Counted from the first letter of the stretch, positions 10,224-23,484 are shown. The stretch is DNA of 64,000 bases from Steromphala cineraria (GCA_916613615.1 OU744724.1:27638171-27702170), one strand, 5' to 3'. Made by a program: numbers and translations. Notes: generated from the sequence alone by a model not told the origin.

Positions 10224-11554
10224 GTAAGAAGTAGTTTTGTTTAGTTTTGATTATGACTTTCCCTTATAGGAAGCTTGAGAGCAAGAACAGAACAGTCAAG
10301 TGTCGGCAGCAAGGCTTAAATAAGGCAGTTTGGAAATTTAGTTTTTAAGGTTTGTGAGGAACATGTACAAGGGCTAACTATGGTTATAAGTCCAAACAGA
10401 TGAAGTTTAGTTCTATATTGAAGCAATATTCATGTTATTGGTGGTAAACCGTAAGTGCATATTTTGTTATTTTGTTAAATATATAAATACATATCATATT
10501 ATAAACTGTTGTATTTGGTATAGCTACATGAACCTAATTGAGGTTAAGGTTATGGTTAAAGTTAGGGTTACTAATTTACCATTACGACAACGAATAACAG
10601 CTTTAAGAAAATCTAGGTTGTAAATATATCTTTTCTTGGGATAAATGTCAGTATACCATACCATACAAAATTGTTGTAACAACTTTGAAATCTATTTGAC
10701 ATGAAATAAAATGTCATTGTATATTTTAGATGGCTTGCAAAACCAAGTTTCTTTTTTACAGCGAAAGTCTGTACTTTTACATATTTAAAACATCTTTATT
10801 TATAAGCACTTTGTCTAAAGCATCTTCGTATGCAGGCTTGAATATTGTCAAGGCAACATAACAATGTTAAAGAACGAACTGCAACAACAGCTATATTAAA
10901 AGCAATCATTTGCAATAGAAGAAAAAGAAGCCATTTATTGTCAATCAATAGACCACAGATACACTTGCTTGGAAGTCTGCAACTGTGATTCAACATATTT
11001 TTCGTCTTACTTGATTTAATTAAAAGTCAATGTGAGCCCTCACTTGAGGCAAAGACTGTGGTGTAAGAGAGACTGATCAGTATTTCCATATAATTAAGAG
11101 CCTGCAAACGTAACAGTCTCTAATTTATTACTAAAGTGTAAACATTACAAACTGTCAAATGTCACCAGATATACGGATAAATGTAAGTATCTAACAATTT
11201 TTTCCAACAAAAGGAGATTAAATTAAAAATGGACCTTGGAGAATTTTGTTAAAAAAATATTAAAAGAGTGGTAGCACTCCTTTTTGAATTTCCAATACCG
11301 ATGTTTCCTAATAAATATCATTTGTTAAATGTATAAACTTCAGATGACTAACATATCATCAAACTGATACAAATATCATGACACAACTCCCTTTCCCTTT
11401 TGCAGAGATTCATTGGTTTTTAACGCCCGCAAATGTAGCCATTGAAAACTCCATCTGTTTGAAAATCAATGATACTGGAAACTTCAAAACATAACTATTT
11501 AGCTTCTTATCAAATAGATGCAGTATTCAGTGCACATTATACATTCATCACATC
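10224..11554. other. Non-coding stretch between two inverted copies of repeat R
   Basis: If 10200-10223 is a first exon, this would be the start of intron 1. A run of GGTTA-like words (GTTAAGGTTATGGTTAAAGTT) occurs near 10540 but is too short and irregular to be telomeric. Short ORFs at 10432-10623 (+) and 10796-10996 (-) have no recognisable content. Confidence 0.5.
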
Positions 11555-11880
11555 AACCAACAGCTGCAGATCTAGAAATTCAAAATGTCCTCTTCTTTGA
11601 ATATCAAGAATCAATCGAATGATAACTGCGTTCTTTTGCACTTTTGATTGTCAAAATAACATTGAAAAATTTAAAACGGAAATATTTTCTTAAAGGTGTC
11701 TTCTTTGCAAAAACATTGATGTCTTCCCATAAAATCAAAAGCTGCCTCATGGCAATGTGAATTCAGTATGAATGATCAATGAAAACTTTGAGATAATGTG
11801 AATCGTTGGGGGAATACAGCGTAGTTATTGTTCAGAGATCAAATCAAAGTGATTTGTCAATATCCCAACTGTGATACGTG
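11555..11880 (+). repeat. Dispersed repeat R, copy 2
   Basis: Aligns to the reverse complement of 9415-9770 and directly to 19450-19810. The most similar part is 11750-11875, around GGCAATGTGAATTCAGTATG. Together with copy 1 it forms an inverted pair about 330 bp long with a loop of roughly 1.8 kb. Confidence 0.75.
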
Positions 11881-13478
11881 GATGGACACTATGAGAAGAT
11901 GTGAAAAAAGTAGTTGATAACAGAAAGCCATAAGGTTACCATTTCAAGGTGAACTGCTTTTGAAGGTGTGACATTCTAACCAATCAGGGATGTTTCCCTT
12001 TAGTGTTTTTTTTTCGGATTGTTTTAAAACATGGATTTATTTGTAGAAACAGATATAATCTTTCAGTTTTTATAACCAATATAAACACACGTTAATATCC
12101 CTTTGTTTACTTTCTTCTTTTTCGGGTTATTTCTGTTAAACCTAGTGTTGGTATATTTAGGATACTGAAATTACAAGCTGACAAATTCAATATGTACTAT
12201 TTGTTTGCATATCTGCAACATATTTAAATATAAAAGAATAAATCTGTACTTTCTAAATCTCCAGTAATATCCATCATTTTAAGCGAAGATACCACCTTTA
12301 ATATTGCATAACAAATTTGATAGAGATAGAAAAAAGAGACAGATATTTTATCACAGAATATTTGCTATGAGTAAATAAGATTTAGCAGAAATGTAACCCT
12401 AAAACTGTTGGTCTTCAACACCATTTATACTGAAAACTATTATTCAGATAAGATAATACACTCAACATGCTACTCTGTATTCGATCTATCAAAAAGGTTT
12501 TCTTTCTTGCATGGGAACTATTTCATATAGACTATGATCTCTTTCTCGGTCATAAAGATAGGGTTATCAGATCTATCGCCAATGTGACACTGGATACATA
12601 TGCAGTTTGAAAATCCTGCTATGTAAACTTATATGTTTTGCACAGAGTAGAAGCTTCACGTATATGTATACAAAACGCTGATGCAGCAGGATACATTTCG
12701 CAAAATATATTTGCTAAATATGTTTTGTCACAAACATAAAGCTCAAATGGAAATCTGACATGCGCCAAGCTTCAAGTTGTACAAGAGAATTCTCTCCTCT
12801 AAAAACTTAAAAACAATCATAATCATAGTGACATAATAACATTGTTACGTCATGTGTCGTGTTGTGTCGAAGTATTTACACATAAATAAGTCTGATATAA
12901 TTCCAAGCCCACATATTTTCTTTAAGGTAAATCGAATGAACAAATGTTAGTTTGTTATATTACAAGAACATGTCTGAGTGAAGTCTTATATATCAGAAAT
13001 CTGACAGTGATTAAAAGTAAACGTAAACAATTAACTGACACCCCCTTTAGCTAAGGACACAATCAATCATTACCAAATACGTCAAGGTATATTTCCTTCA
13101 ATTCTCAGTTGTGACATTAATCAGTTTCAAATCAACATGATTATTTCATTAAATCAGTGAGCAACCACTCAAAACAAAACCTTATTTTAATAGTTTTGCT
13201 CTAAATTCTTCGCAAAAAAAAGTCTTATGTAAGTAAATAAACAGCATATCGTAACAAATTCATTGCTAGCAATCACGTTAAAATCTGTTTAGTCAATTTG
13301 ATCAATAAACAGGCAAGCTTCTTTAACTATTTATCAGGACGCAAACACAATTTAGACACGAATGAGGTTAAGGATTATTATCAATCAAATCCGTTTATTC
13401 GTTTATTACCTGAAATATACATGCATATACTCAACAGAAGAATATGTACAACAAACCTTACGTAGAATGTCTCCTTAA
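11881..13478. other. Non-coding stretch; 12550-12780 is duplicated at 20515-20740
   Basis: 12550-12780 (GATAGGGTTATCAG, later TTTTGTCACAAACATAAAG) aligns to 20515-20740 (GATAGGGTTATCAT, later CTTGTCACAAACACAAAG), about 7.96 kb away, as part of an old tandem segmental duplication. No gene is recognisable. Confidence 0.6.
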
Positions 13479-13486
13479 CACAAGAG

Positions 13487-13810
13487 CCATGCTCTCCAAA
13501 CAGAGGCAGATCAAGTCATGTTGATTGAGCCTGTTCTAATAATTTGTGGTGTAGAATAGGAGATGCCTTATTAGAGGTACTCAAAGTAAGCTTTGCAATC
13601 AGCGCCTTTGTTCAAAAATAATTATTTTGGCTACTGAATCATGGCAAATTCATTGAGATTATGAACAACCCTTTTCCATGTGAGAAGCTTGTTCATTTGC
13701 TAAAAAAAGTTCAAATGTATTTTGATGCAAATTTAGTCTAATTAGAACAGAGGCTCAATCAAATGATCTGATCATGATCTGACTTGATCTGCCTTCGTGG
13801 GGAGAGAATG
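13487..13810 (+). mobile_element. MITE family A, copy 2
   Basis: Starts C-CATGCTCTCCAAACAGAGG and ends TTCGTGGGGAGAGAATG. Perfect 8-bp direct repeats CACAAGAG flank it at 13479-13486 and 13811-13818. The arms pair over roughly 60-70 bases, including TTGATTGAGCCTGTTCTAAT on the left against its inverse on the right. The interior includes TTTTGGCTACTGAATCATGG, shared with copy 3. It has no coding capacity. Confidence 0.88.
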
Positions 13811-14469
13811 CACAAGAGCACAAAATACAATTTAAGAAATAACACTTTTATTTATTCATATAAGGCAAAAAAAATGTATATGCATATAATAAATTCTTCT
13901 TGTGACACGTTTTTCTCAACTACAAACCCAAACCCAAACAAACTACAAACTCACATTATTGTCAGTTTTGAGTATTTGTATCATAACTCTTTGAAGGAAA
14001 CTTTTTGAAGACACTGATATGTTAAAACAATTATGGGAAACACATTTCACTAATATGTTCCGTTTACTTGTTAAGATAAATTAAAGTAATAAACGGTGAG
14101 ACTGGCATGGTGAGAAAATGGAAAAGAGTTTGTTTGCCTTCTTATATACAGAACAACATCAATAATTGTTCCTATATGTGTCGATATTAAATAGCTATTG
14201 ACAAAAATTCAATGAATAGAAAGGTAGATATTCAATGTCAAAGATCGAAGTATTTATTTAAGTTAAATTCATATTGATAATAATTGAAAAAGGCAATCAT
14301 TATTTAGGATATTACTCGTCCTTGTTAATTGCAGTGTAATGTTATTCTTATACGCCTTTTAAACTTTAGTAATATCACAATGCAAATATGACTACACAGT
14401 AGTAAGTATTGCGACAGGCGACGTCCCAACTGCCACCGAATGATGATTTTAAGATATTTTGCATATATT

Positions 14470-14835
14470 TTAAAGGACCAGTAGCACGTTTTTTGATAAT
14501 TTCATATTTTAAAATTTTCACTGATAATTGTACGATAATGTTAAATGTATTATTTTGATAATGTCAAAAATTTCAAAAATCACAAACCAATTATCCAAAG
14601 TCAGTGGACAAAGTATGAAGATTTACCTAAAATCCATCGGCGGCCATTTTGTGTGAACACATTTAATTCATTTTGTGCAAGAAAAAGGAATTGCATGGCT
14701 AAACTTTACATTTTATATTTGAATTATCACTGCTCTATTTAGTCTAAATGCATTGTCTTTAAAATGGAAGCATTAATTGTTATTTTCCTGACATCACCTT
14801 ATATTCCCCCTAATAACGTGCTACTGCCCCTTTAA
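14470..14835 (+). mobile_element. MITE family B, copy 1 (TTAA-flanked)
   Basis: Bounded by TTAA on both sides (14470-14473 and 14832-14835) with inverted ends AGG-CCAGTAGCACGTTTTT on the left and ACGTGCTACTGCCCCT on the right. Internal landmarks shared with the other four copies are ATTATTTTGATAATGTCAAA, GGCGGCCATTTTGTGTGAAC and AAGAAAAAGGAATTGCATGG. The TTAA site suggests a piggyBac-type source, but this is inference. The 65-codon frame inside (14545-14742) is not expected to be a gene. Confidence 0.85.
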
Positions 14836-16029
14836 GAGCAAGTAATAAACAGATTACTGTACATCCATTTATAACATATTAATCAAACTCGTGAATTATT
14901 TGGTATCCAATTTGCTTTTGTAGGTCCAAAACCCTTAACTTGTTTTGAATTCTCGAATGAAAAATGTATTTATTTTTATGTTTTGTTATCTATTTCATTA
15001 AACATACATCAAATCCAATTTACTTAATACAACGTATTCTGAATAGGAACGCTTGTTATTGAATATTCTTAAAACTACAATATTTTGTATTGTAGATTGT
15101 ATTTTTATTTATATTTGTGGATAGTTTATATCTAATTTTACTAGATTTGCCTGGTAACCATTTTCAATATTCTGTGATTTTGATTAAATTTGATATCATA
15201 AACATCAATTTCTAATTATATTAATCATATAAAGGTCATGCCCTTTTTGTTGCCATTCGATTAATATTGATTATTTATAACATTTGGCATTTACATAATA
15301 TTAGTTTAAGACTATAAAGAAACAGTAATTGTATTATTAAACCTATTCTGAAAATTATGCTTACAATAATAATAGGTAACATTAAAACCACTATCTTTTT
15401 TACCACAGCTTATCTTTTTGTTCATGACTTATAGCTTATAGAATTCAACAAATATTTATTTATTGCAAGAGAACTAATATCTGATTACATTTTATATATT
15501 GATGACATATTACATACTCTCACCTCTAGGAAAGTAAATGTCATGAAACAGTATTCAATGTAAACGAAATAGATTAAAACCTTTAGTAGTATACTAAACT
15601 CAATGAGAACTGTGACAACCAAGATTGTATATACAGATAGCACCGTATTGTTGGTCGTGAATAATATTTACCAGCGGTATTAAAAATCGCACAAAAGCAA
15701 TTACATAAGCATTGTTTGTTTTTTGTATCGACTTCTACACAATTTCACAATGTAAATTCATTCAACAGCACTAGGTTAAGACAGTCTTGCATATCTATGA
15801 ACAGTACTTGGCATTGTTGTTCATGGTGTATAGACATTGGCATCTCATTCAACTTCTTGTCGAGATAAACAAAAGAAATGTAATATGACTAACTGTATAT
15901 CTTTTATTCCGTTTGATTACATGTCTTAGCTTTGGACATAGAAATCCCTTAATCTCATAAAAATGTGTTCGATTCGATTTGGTCAAGCCTTTAAGCTTGG
16001 AAAATCTTCCTTGATGAGTTGCATGGCTT
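14836..16029. other. AT-rich non-coding stretch; 15115-15300 is duplicated at 22960-23105
   Basis: GCCTGGTAACCATTTT followed by TTTTGATTAAATTTGATATC near 15150 corresponds to GCCTGGCAACCATTTT and TTTTGATTAAATTAAATATC near 22970, about 7.8 kb away. No gene or other element is recognised. Confidence 0.6.
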
Positions 16030-16380
16030 ATGCGTTATCGAGGTGGAAAAGCTAAAATAGGTTTTACGGGCGTGGCCCCTATTTCCCTCATTAGGGGCCA
16101 CAGGGCCACTAAAGCTAAACATTATAACACTTACCAGTCAAGGAGTCTCTACGTTTAAGCTTTCTAGGCCTGATGCTTCTGGAGAAGAAGTCGACAATGC
16201 ACAAAAGTTACGGACGGCAGATGGACAGATGAACGGATGCAGGGCACCATGCCATGCCCTAAACCCACGGACCAGATAAGCCTAAAATCAAAATTTAAGA
16301 ACAATTTAGAATGTAGATAGCAAAGGCCCCTCCCCTCTATAATAGACTCAAGGACAGACAAGCAACACGTGGTCAACACT
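16030..16380 (-). repeat. Mollusc-type repeat with CCGTCCGTAAC and CTTCTTCTCCAGAA words
   Basis: Read on the minus strand, 16150-16260 runs GGCATGGCATGGTG, ATCTGCCGTCCGTAACTTTT, then GACTTCTTCTCCAGAAGCA. The same order, on the plus strand, is found at 50577-50690. Further left lies GGGCGTGGCCCC and its near-inverse AGGGGCCACAGGGCC. I know this kind of repeat from mollusc genomic DNA but cannot name its class. The 71-codon minus ORF here is a by-product. Confidence 0.6.
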
Positions 16381-19300
16381 CTAGCCAGAAAACAATGTAC
16401 AGATCATAAAATTCAAGGCCATTGATTTCATTTTCGCATGGGTGAAATATGAAACAGGTTAAACCTTAATTACTTTATCCAAGGAGTGTTTCATTATTGT
16501 AAAAATAACTTACATCTGTTTTAAAACACTACATTTTGGTAGTGTTTGTTCGAAATGGAATGTACATGGACATACTACCTGTCAGTACCGGACAGGACAT
16601 TTCAGTTGCACTTGACCAGCATGATGCCAGATCTGTATCTTTATTTTTGGTCTGCATTTGTATCTGATCTGCTTATATATCTGCATCGTTCTATTGCCCT
16701 GAAATAGCAATAATATAAACGTTTCTTTTAAAATGACTGTATCGTTGTAGCGTTGTGCTATATTCCATTTGTTCCCCTTCACCTATCATTTGTATGTGCA
16801 TTACAAGAACATATAGTGTTGTAAAATAACTAGACAAATTACTCCATCAATGGTAGAATATGGTATCGGATATCAAGCTATTTAAGTTTAAACACCAAAT
16901 TCGACGTTGTTAGGAAAATTCATTCGTAAACCATAAAGGAATGTGATGAGAAATCCTTGCATGAATTAAGCCGACTGTCTTTCAATTGTTTACATTTGTT
17001 TTCACGTTCGTTATATCCCTGAGAAGACGTTCTACATTACTAAGTATGTATGTTTGAATAAAGAGTAAACCATGTTAAGGTAATCATATTATACTGTACA
17101 CAATAATACAATCAAGTGTTTCCTGGGGGTAGAGGAAAATTCCCTGTAGTGGGGATATTGCACTGTTAGCTGAAAGCTTTGTAAATATCAAGTTCAAAGT
17201 GCTCTGTTCTGATCATCTCAAGGGAATCTTTATTAACAAGTTTGATATTCCTCCTGAGCTCTGCGAAGAGTCTGACAAGTAAAGAATGGGCGTTATCATG
17301 CATATCAACACTTCAGGGAATGTCAACACTGACAACCAAATTACATTCCATCTGGTAAAAGTGTGCATGATATTAATTCTTAAAGTTCAGTAAAGACGTT
17401 TCCACAATTTAATTCATATTTGGAATTTGACAATATGTCTGCTAAATTCAGTGAGTATAGATTTACTCAATTAGCATCTTCTAAATTGATATAATCGTGA
17501 AGTTTTCTTGTTTATAAATGATACATATAGAAAGTTTTATTAGTTTTGTATTTATGAGTTATATGACCTATCAAATACTTTAATATGACCGCATGTCTGT
17601 TTTTGTATTCGAAGAAAGGGTTATACTTTTATACTAAAATTTGCACACATTCTTGCTAAAACTGTTTCCAACAGTCGCTTTATTTGTTCTGCGCATATCC
17701 GACCGACTCTAAAGATTTATCCCTTAATAACTTCGTCTGTCTTACATATGGTTGCACAGGTAGCAACCTAAAGTAAACCACCGTCCTAAAGAAATGCTAC
17801 CATGTTTTCAACATCTTCAAAAACAAAATTCTTTGACAGGAAAGAGTTGTTTTTATATATTTTTTATAAGCATGTTTCACGTGAAAAGAATACATTGTTT
17901 GATTCTCTATGGAAAGATACTTTTGAGTTATTAGCTGTTCAAACATACATGGGGTGGAAAGATCGCAATTTTAAAATTCCTTTTGAACAGAATGTTCGGC
18001 ATTTAACTTAAAACAATAAAGGCTATTGAAGTTAGGAATAGAAAACAATAATACCGACTCAATGCACTCTATTTAATATTACGTTGTTGACGCGGTTTTT
18101 CCGTAGGATGTTTTATAACAAGCAAATTATGATTTAGCTTTGCTATCTCCCCTGGTCAAGAAGATTCAAACCGGACTCGCAAACATGAAAAGATCAAGTT
18201 TTAACATTTTACATCAAAAAAACATTACAAGAAATTTTGTTATCATGTGTCAGTTACATCAATCACCCTTGCATTGAATCATGATATGGTTTCTGTTTGA
18301 CACTAGTGTAAGTGAGTAATCATATTCTTCAAAGTAGTCAATCTTTATGAACATACAGTCTCTTCTGTTTCGACATAAATTATCATGTCAAGCAATTGTC
18401 AAGCAAATAACATTTTCAGATGATTTCTCTAATAGCCATCACCGGAAATATTCTAAAATCAAGTTTATAAAATAAAATGTAAAAGGGTTTGGTGAAATGA
18501 TATGAACATGATGATCAATATCTAAAGCAGTCAATACTGTGACTAATTGCAATTGCAACCACTTCAACCTTCACTTCATGCAACCATTGTGTGTTGTATA
18601 CAGTGCAAAAACAATTAAGGACCACAGAATTCGTATTGAATTCAAAAATTATATATCGATGGTTTGTACTTCGTTTGGGACTCATACAACAATGATTGTG
18701 TATCTTTATAAACTCTGCCTAGATTCTCCATGTGACTCATGTTGGTTGTGAAAGAATACCCCTAAATTAGGTGGCCGTTTTCAATACATTCTCGCGTTTT
18801 CTATTCACAAAAATGGCATCACGCCATTGATTAACTTCAGATGGTTTCAATATCTTTATCTCTGAGCTCTTAATTATATCTCGATTACCATCTGTACCTT
18901 TCTAGCTAAACGCATGAGTATTTTACTTTTTTATTGTGACTCTATGGCAATAAGGTTTATCAGCATCTGCCTATAAAGGAAGTTTTACTAACCAAAGATT
19001 TTTTAAATCGAAAATAATACAATGGTCCCTAATTGTTTTCTCTCTGGTGAACTGCTGCTTAATTCTATTATTTATTTAGCTGTCTGATTTTTTTCTAGAA
19101 ACAAGAAATAACCATATTCTCGCAAATCTTAAATGAATGTTCCAACATGATATCTCATTGACAGATATTTTCGTCCTATGATTTTGGTTTTTTTAAAATG
19201 ATAAAACATCTACAACAGATAGAGGTTAAAATGCTTAAACATGTTGAATTGTCAGTATAATTTACACATATCTTGTTTTAAAATGATTGTTTAACCAACC

Positions 19301-19449
19301 TTCATTTCGACTGCTTGTATATTTCATTATATTTCTATTTTGTATTCTTATTCCAATAGAGTCTTTGGAAGATAAAGTAAAGTTGAAGTTGAAGCAACAA
19401 CTAAGCAGTTTTATAGCGTATTTTCTGTTATTTCTCACGCCGATGAACA
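16381..19449. other. Non-coding stretch, no recognised gene
   Basis: AT-rich throughout. A 69-codon plus-strand frame at 17802-18011 (MFSTSSKTKFFDRKE to FEQNVRHLT) has a real ATG and a mixed, protein-like composition, but I do not recognise it and see no supporting context. Nothing else stands out. Confidence 0.5.
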
Positions 19450-19810
19450 TCTGCTGTTGACATTCAAAATTCCTATTCCTTGAAATGTGAAAATCAATCG
19501 TGTCATAATTATTTCATTACACTTCGTTTCATGGCCATTTGATTGTCAAAGAAAATGAAATCACTTTCAGCGCTGAAGAGTTTAAAACCAAAAATCAATT
19601 TGACGCTTTCAACATGCTTTCGTGTGTTGTCCTTGTACACACATTGATTTTTTACAAAACATCAAATGCAGTTTCAAACAATGTGAATTCAGTATGAATG
19701 ATCAATGAAAACGCTGATATAATTTCAATCGTTGGAGTAATGCATCATTACTATTGTTGAGAGGTGATATCATAGTATTTTTCAATATCCCATTTGTTTA
19801 AGGTTGATTA
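19450..19810 (+). repeat. Dispersed repeat R, copy 3
   Basis: Shares CAATGTGAATTCAGTATGAA and the following TGATCAATGAAAAC with copy 2, and TTTGATTGTCAAAGAAAATG with the left half of copy 1 (inverted). Its offset from copy 2 (about 7.9 kb) equals the offset of the 12.55/20.5 kb and 15.1/23.0 kb pairs, so copies 2 and 3 probably arose by the same segmental duplication and not by separate insertion. Confidence 0.7.
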
Positions 19811-20514
19811 ACACTGAGAAAAAGCGTGAGACAATATACCTGAGTAATAAAGGTAAACGTATCTTCTAAATCAGGAAAACTTCAGTTTTGACAAGGGTTA
19901 AGCCATGAAAAGGAACGTTAAAATTGTATATGTTTTCTTGCACACAAAATATTAAATATACCGTTACAGTAACTTTGTGTCATGTAATATAACCTTATGT
20001 TGCTATATTTCATACATTTAGAGTATACAGTTAATGGACTCAATTATTTTCACTTGTTTGTAAATCTGGTAATTCAAATGTTATTTACTGTTGTTAATTT
20101 GCAAGTTAATAACCATCCTTTTTTCTTCTAAATTTAGATCTAATTACAAATCTAATTGTAAATCTAAAATTAGTTTTTGTATTGAATATAAACGTCTTTT
20201 GAGGTAGTTGTGTTTTGAATTGATACAGTTGAACATTACCAGACAGTTCTAATTATAATCAGGTAGGTATGTAGAAGCGCATATAGTTAGGTGATAAACA
20301 TTAAGCAACATACTTAAAGATCACTAGTATGTCGATAACAAAATACAATTTACAAGATTCAATGCATTCAATCATTCAAAACAAGTCTATCATCTGTCTT
20401 GTTTGTTTAGTTGTAATTTGAGTTATTTCACATACACTAATGGCATTTTCTTACATAAACTTGCTTGTCTCGCCTGTTCACTTCAATTATTCATAGACGG
20501 TATTGTCTCTTATT

Positions 20515-20740
20515 CACTTATTTTCGATAGGGTTATCATATGTATCGCTCTTGGGACATCTGACACTGACACGACATGTACATTGTGCTTAATCAGCTTA
20601 TTTGTATCTGAAAAGGTAGGAGGTTTAGGAAAACAAATATGCTGATGTAGAAGAAAGCAGTTTGCCAAATATATCTTGTCACAAACACAAAGTTTAAACG
20701 GAGTTTTGACATGAATTAACCTTCAAGTTCCCTTTGATCC
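20515..20740 (+). repeat. Duplicated segment matching 12550-12780
   Basis: Second copy of an old segmental duplication; see 11881-13478. An 80-codon ORF across it (20403-20645) is not conserved in the other copy, which argues against a gene. Confidence 0.6.
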
Positions 20741-20782
20741 TTAAGATAATTGAAAAAATTTACAGCTAGTGATATCTAACAA

Positions 20783-21031
20783 AGTCTTGGTAAACCTAGC
20801 CTCAGTCATACTTCAACAACTCCCATATTGAGTCTTACAAGATGCAGTAGTGGGTCGCGTCAGCTGACCTGTCGAATTGACTTTTCACTGCTCGTCTCGC
20901 CAAGCCGCAATAGTCTGCTTTCTCGAATATAGCGTTAGAAGGCCATAGGCTGCCGACAGATCGTAGCTGCATCTAGCTAGACTCTATATGAGAATTAAGC
21001 AAGTATTAAAGAGGCTAGGTTTACTAAGACT
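20783..21031 (+). mobile_element. MITE family C, copy 1
   Basis: Inverted ends AGTCTTGGTAAACCTAGCCT and GAGGCTAGGTTTACTAAGAC bound a 249-bp element. Its interior (GGGTCGCGTCAGC, then GAATTGAC and GCCAAGCC) matches the reverse complement of the interior of 55061-55323. Flanks ATATCTAACAA (20772-20782) and ATATCTAGATT (21032-21042) share their first seven bases, a possible decayed target duplication of about 9-11 bp, as made by Mutator-like transposases. Confidence 0.8.
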
Positions 21032-21769
21032 ATATCTAGATTTTTCCTGGCATTTGTCCGAAAATTATATTGATTGTCATCTTCTTAAACCCAATCACAT
21101 AAAGGTATATGCAAACACAGAAGCGACATTTGACCGACATGTTAATTTCATGCATATGCAATTAGGTTATGTTGGTTGCTATTTTACTGTAACATTTCTG
21201 AATGTGTTGGTGAGTTTGACAAGAGTGAGGTATGACTGTGGTCAAATTGTATTGTAATCATTTCACTTGATTACCCTCGAAAATATGCCTTGACCATAAT
21301 GTTAAGTATACTTCAATAATTTTCAAAATACCTGCATGGTTTATGTCAATTTTAGTACTAACTAATAACTCTTTATTAGTCCGAAAGAGAATTTGGTTTA
21401 CTTCATTCAATTGATCGCTGCTCAACACATTAAAAAGATAAGGTACATAAACACAAGCAAATACAAATAAGCACAAGAAACAAAGTACTAAAGGCAATCA
21501 CTTATGGTGTAGCAATATTGCCATGTGAACATAACTAAGCAACGATGACTAGCCATACGACATATGAGAACTTATAGATATAAAACCATGTTGCTAAAAA
21601 TGGGAAACATTTCTTTAAAAAAAATAAGATTTACTGGATTGTTATACTGGATTGAAAGTGAGTAAATTTTAAATTGAAACCGAACGCGTAGCGTGTTCTT
21701 CAATTCTTAATAGACAATAAAGACTGCGACATCCCTATGAAGCAAATAGATGATTCTAACAGAAAACCA

Positions 21770-22085
21770 CAATGACGTAGGCAATGATTATGACGTCATA
21801 AGCGCCCGCGTAAATGACTTCACGGTATTGTTGTCGAAATCGAAGGAAGCTCACTGCGTGTGGCGCTGATTGACCACTTGAACTTCTTATTTTGGGGACA
21901 TTGTTTCATCTAACTCAAGCAAGTTGGTCATTCCGCGTAAGCACACGAAAATAAATCATGGTAAATAATTTAATAGTATAAATTTCAATAAACGGTAGGA
22001 TACGAGCTCTGAAATTACCAGTCGGATGTATCAATGCGCGGTGAAGCGGCATCGAAATCAGAGGACGTTCAATCCATAATAAATG
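21770..22085. promoter_or_regulatory. CpG-richer island with a CRE palindrome
   Basis: This stretch holds more CpG than its surroundings (GCGCCCGCGTAAATG, TGCGTGTGGCGCTG, CATTCCGCGTAAGC, ATGCGCGGTGAAGCGGC) and a perfect CRE/ATF site TGACGTCA at 21791-21798. It could be a promoter or enhancer on either strand. No start codon with a convincing splice donor was found, so this stays a pattern-based suggestion. Confidence 0.3.
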
Positions 22086-23484
22086 ACGTTTGATATTTTA
22101 GAAGAACCAATCAAAATCGAATTTTCATCATTTTCATGGTAGAATTTCACGGTCATGAAATCAGCAAGCAATCAAACTAACACGCAGGAACACCAGGACT
22201 ATTTTTAAAAAGGAGTAGTGTTATGTCACGTGCTAATAGATCACGACAAGTCAATTACTATCAATCACGATCAAAGTTGTGTTAACATAATCAATGTTAC
22301 CAGTAAAGCTCTTCAGTGAGAACAAGCAAGATACACGAACTATTATAAAAGACAAAATACACTTTAGCAGGAAATACAAAAATAAAAATGAATAAATGAC
22401 ATACATAGATATTTATTATGTACGTACTTAAATAGATAAATAATAATGGTGACAATCAAGATGATCAATGCCGTCATGTCAAGGATTAAGGATTAAGTTC
22501 TAATTGACAGTCTTATTCGAAGCTTCGAAGCTTTCAGAGCGCCTTTTAAAGTTTCTACCAAATGATGCTTCTAACATGCTTCTGGTAACTCCACAGTTAA
22601 GGGTTTGCAAAAGAGAAGGCTCAATCAAGTCGTTGGTTTGGAGATGTGAGTGTGGCGAGGAGAGTGTCAGAGAGAAGAACGGAGACATCGCTACGGTACA
22701 ATGAAGTCTATAAACTTAGTCGAGGCAGTAAGGTGTTAAAAGGCAATTTTGAAGACAATTTTGACAAAGATGGGCAACCATCGTAGACACTACATGTATA
22801 TCGTACAACGTTTACCTACCGAAGGGAAAATAAGCACAAACTCAGTTCATATACAGATTTCAATTTTCTTAACATAAACAGTTGAGGTAAATGAAAGGTA
22901 AAATAAATACGATACATAAACAGAACGTTATTGAGGAAAGCGGATACCTAATGTATCTTAGTTGCCTGGCAACCATTTTATTATTCTGTTATTTTGATTA
23001 AATTAAATATCATATCCATCAAATCGAATCACAAATACATCATTATTCTAAAAGCAATACTCTTTTTGTTAAATAGTAATCATCTTGATTATTGGTATCA
23101 CTTAACAATCATTGAAGGAAAACTACATTTTAAGAAGGTTTTGTAGATAACGCAATAGCCCTGCTCTACCAAAAGTGTGAAATTGAAGGATGATGAAGCA
23201 TAACAATCAGTAAAATATTTGACTTGACAACATTACAGTTATTACCATATACATCAGCATATTTATCTGCAAGCCACCAATGTTACTCTATTCAATCTTA
23301 TGTTTAATTAATTATATGTTATATATGTTATGGGAAGGGGCCACATATATGTAATAACTACTGACTGATGAATACCTCGACACGTGCACAGACAATATGA
23401 GTAGGCGTGGAAATGAATGCTCGAATAAAACAAAGGAGCTAGTGTGGAAGATTAGATATTTGATATTGATGGAGATTTGTCATA
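22086..23484. other. Non-coding stretch; 22960-23105 is a duplicated segment
   Basis: 22504-22704 (+) and 22500-22688 (-) are overlapping frames of 62-66 codons in slightly GC-richer DNA; neither is recognised. 22960-23105 matches 15115-15300. The remainder is AT-rich without recognisable features. Confidence 0.5.

Noticed and set aside
10530..10575. Interstitial telomeric repeat (GGTTA-like words)
   Set aside because: The words are irregular and do not form consecutive TTAGGG units.
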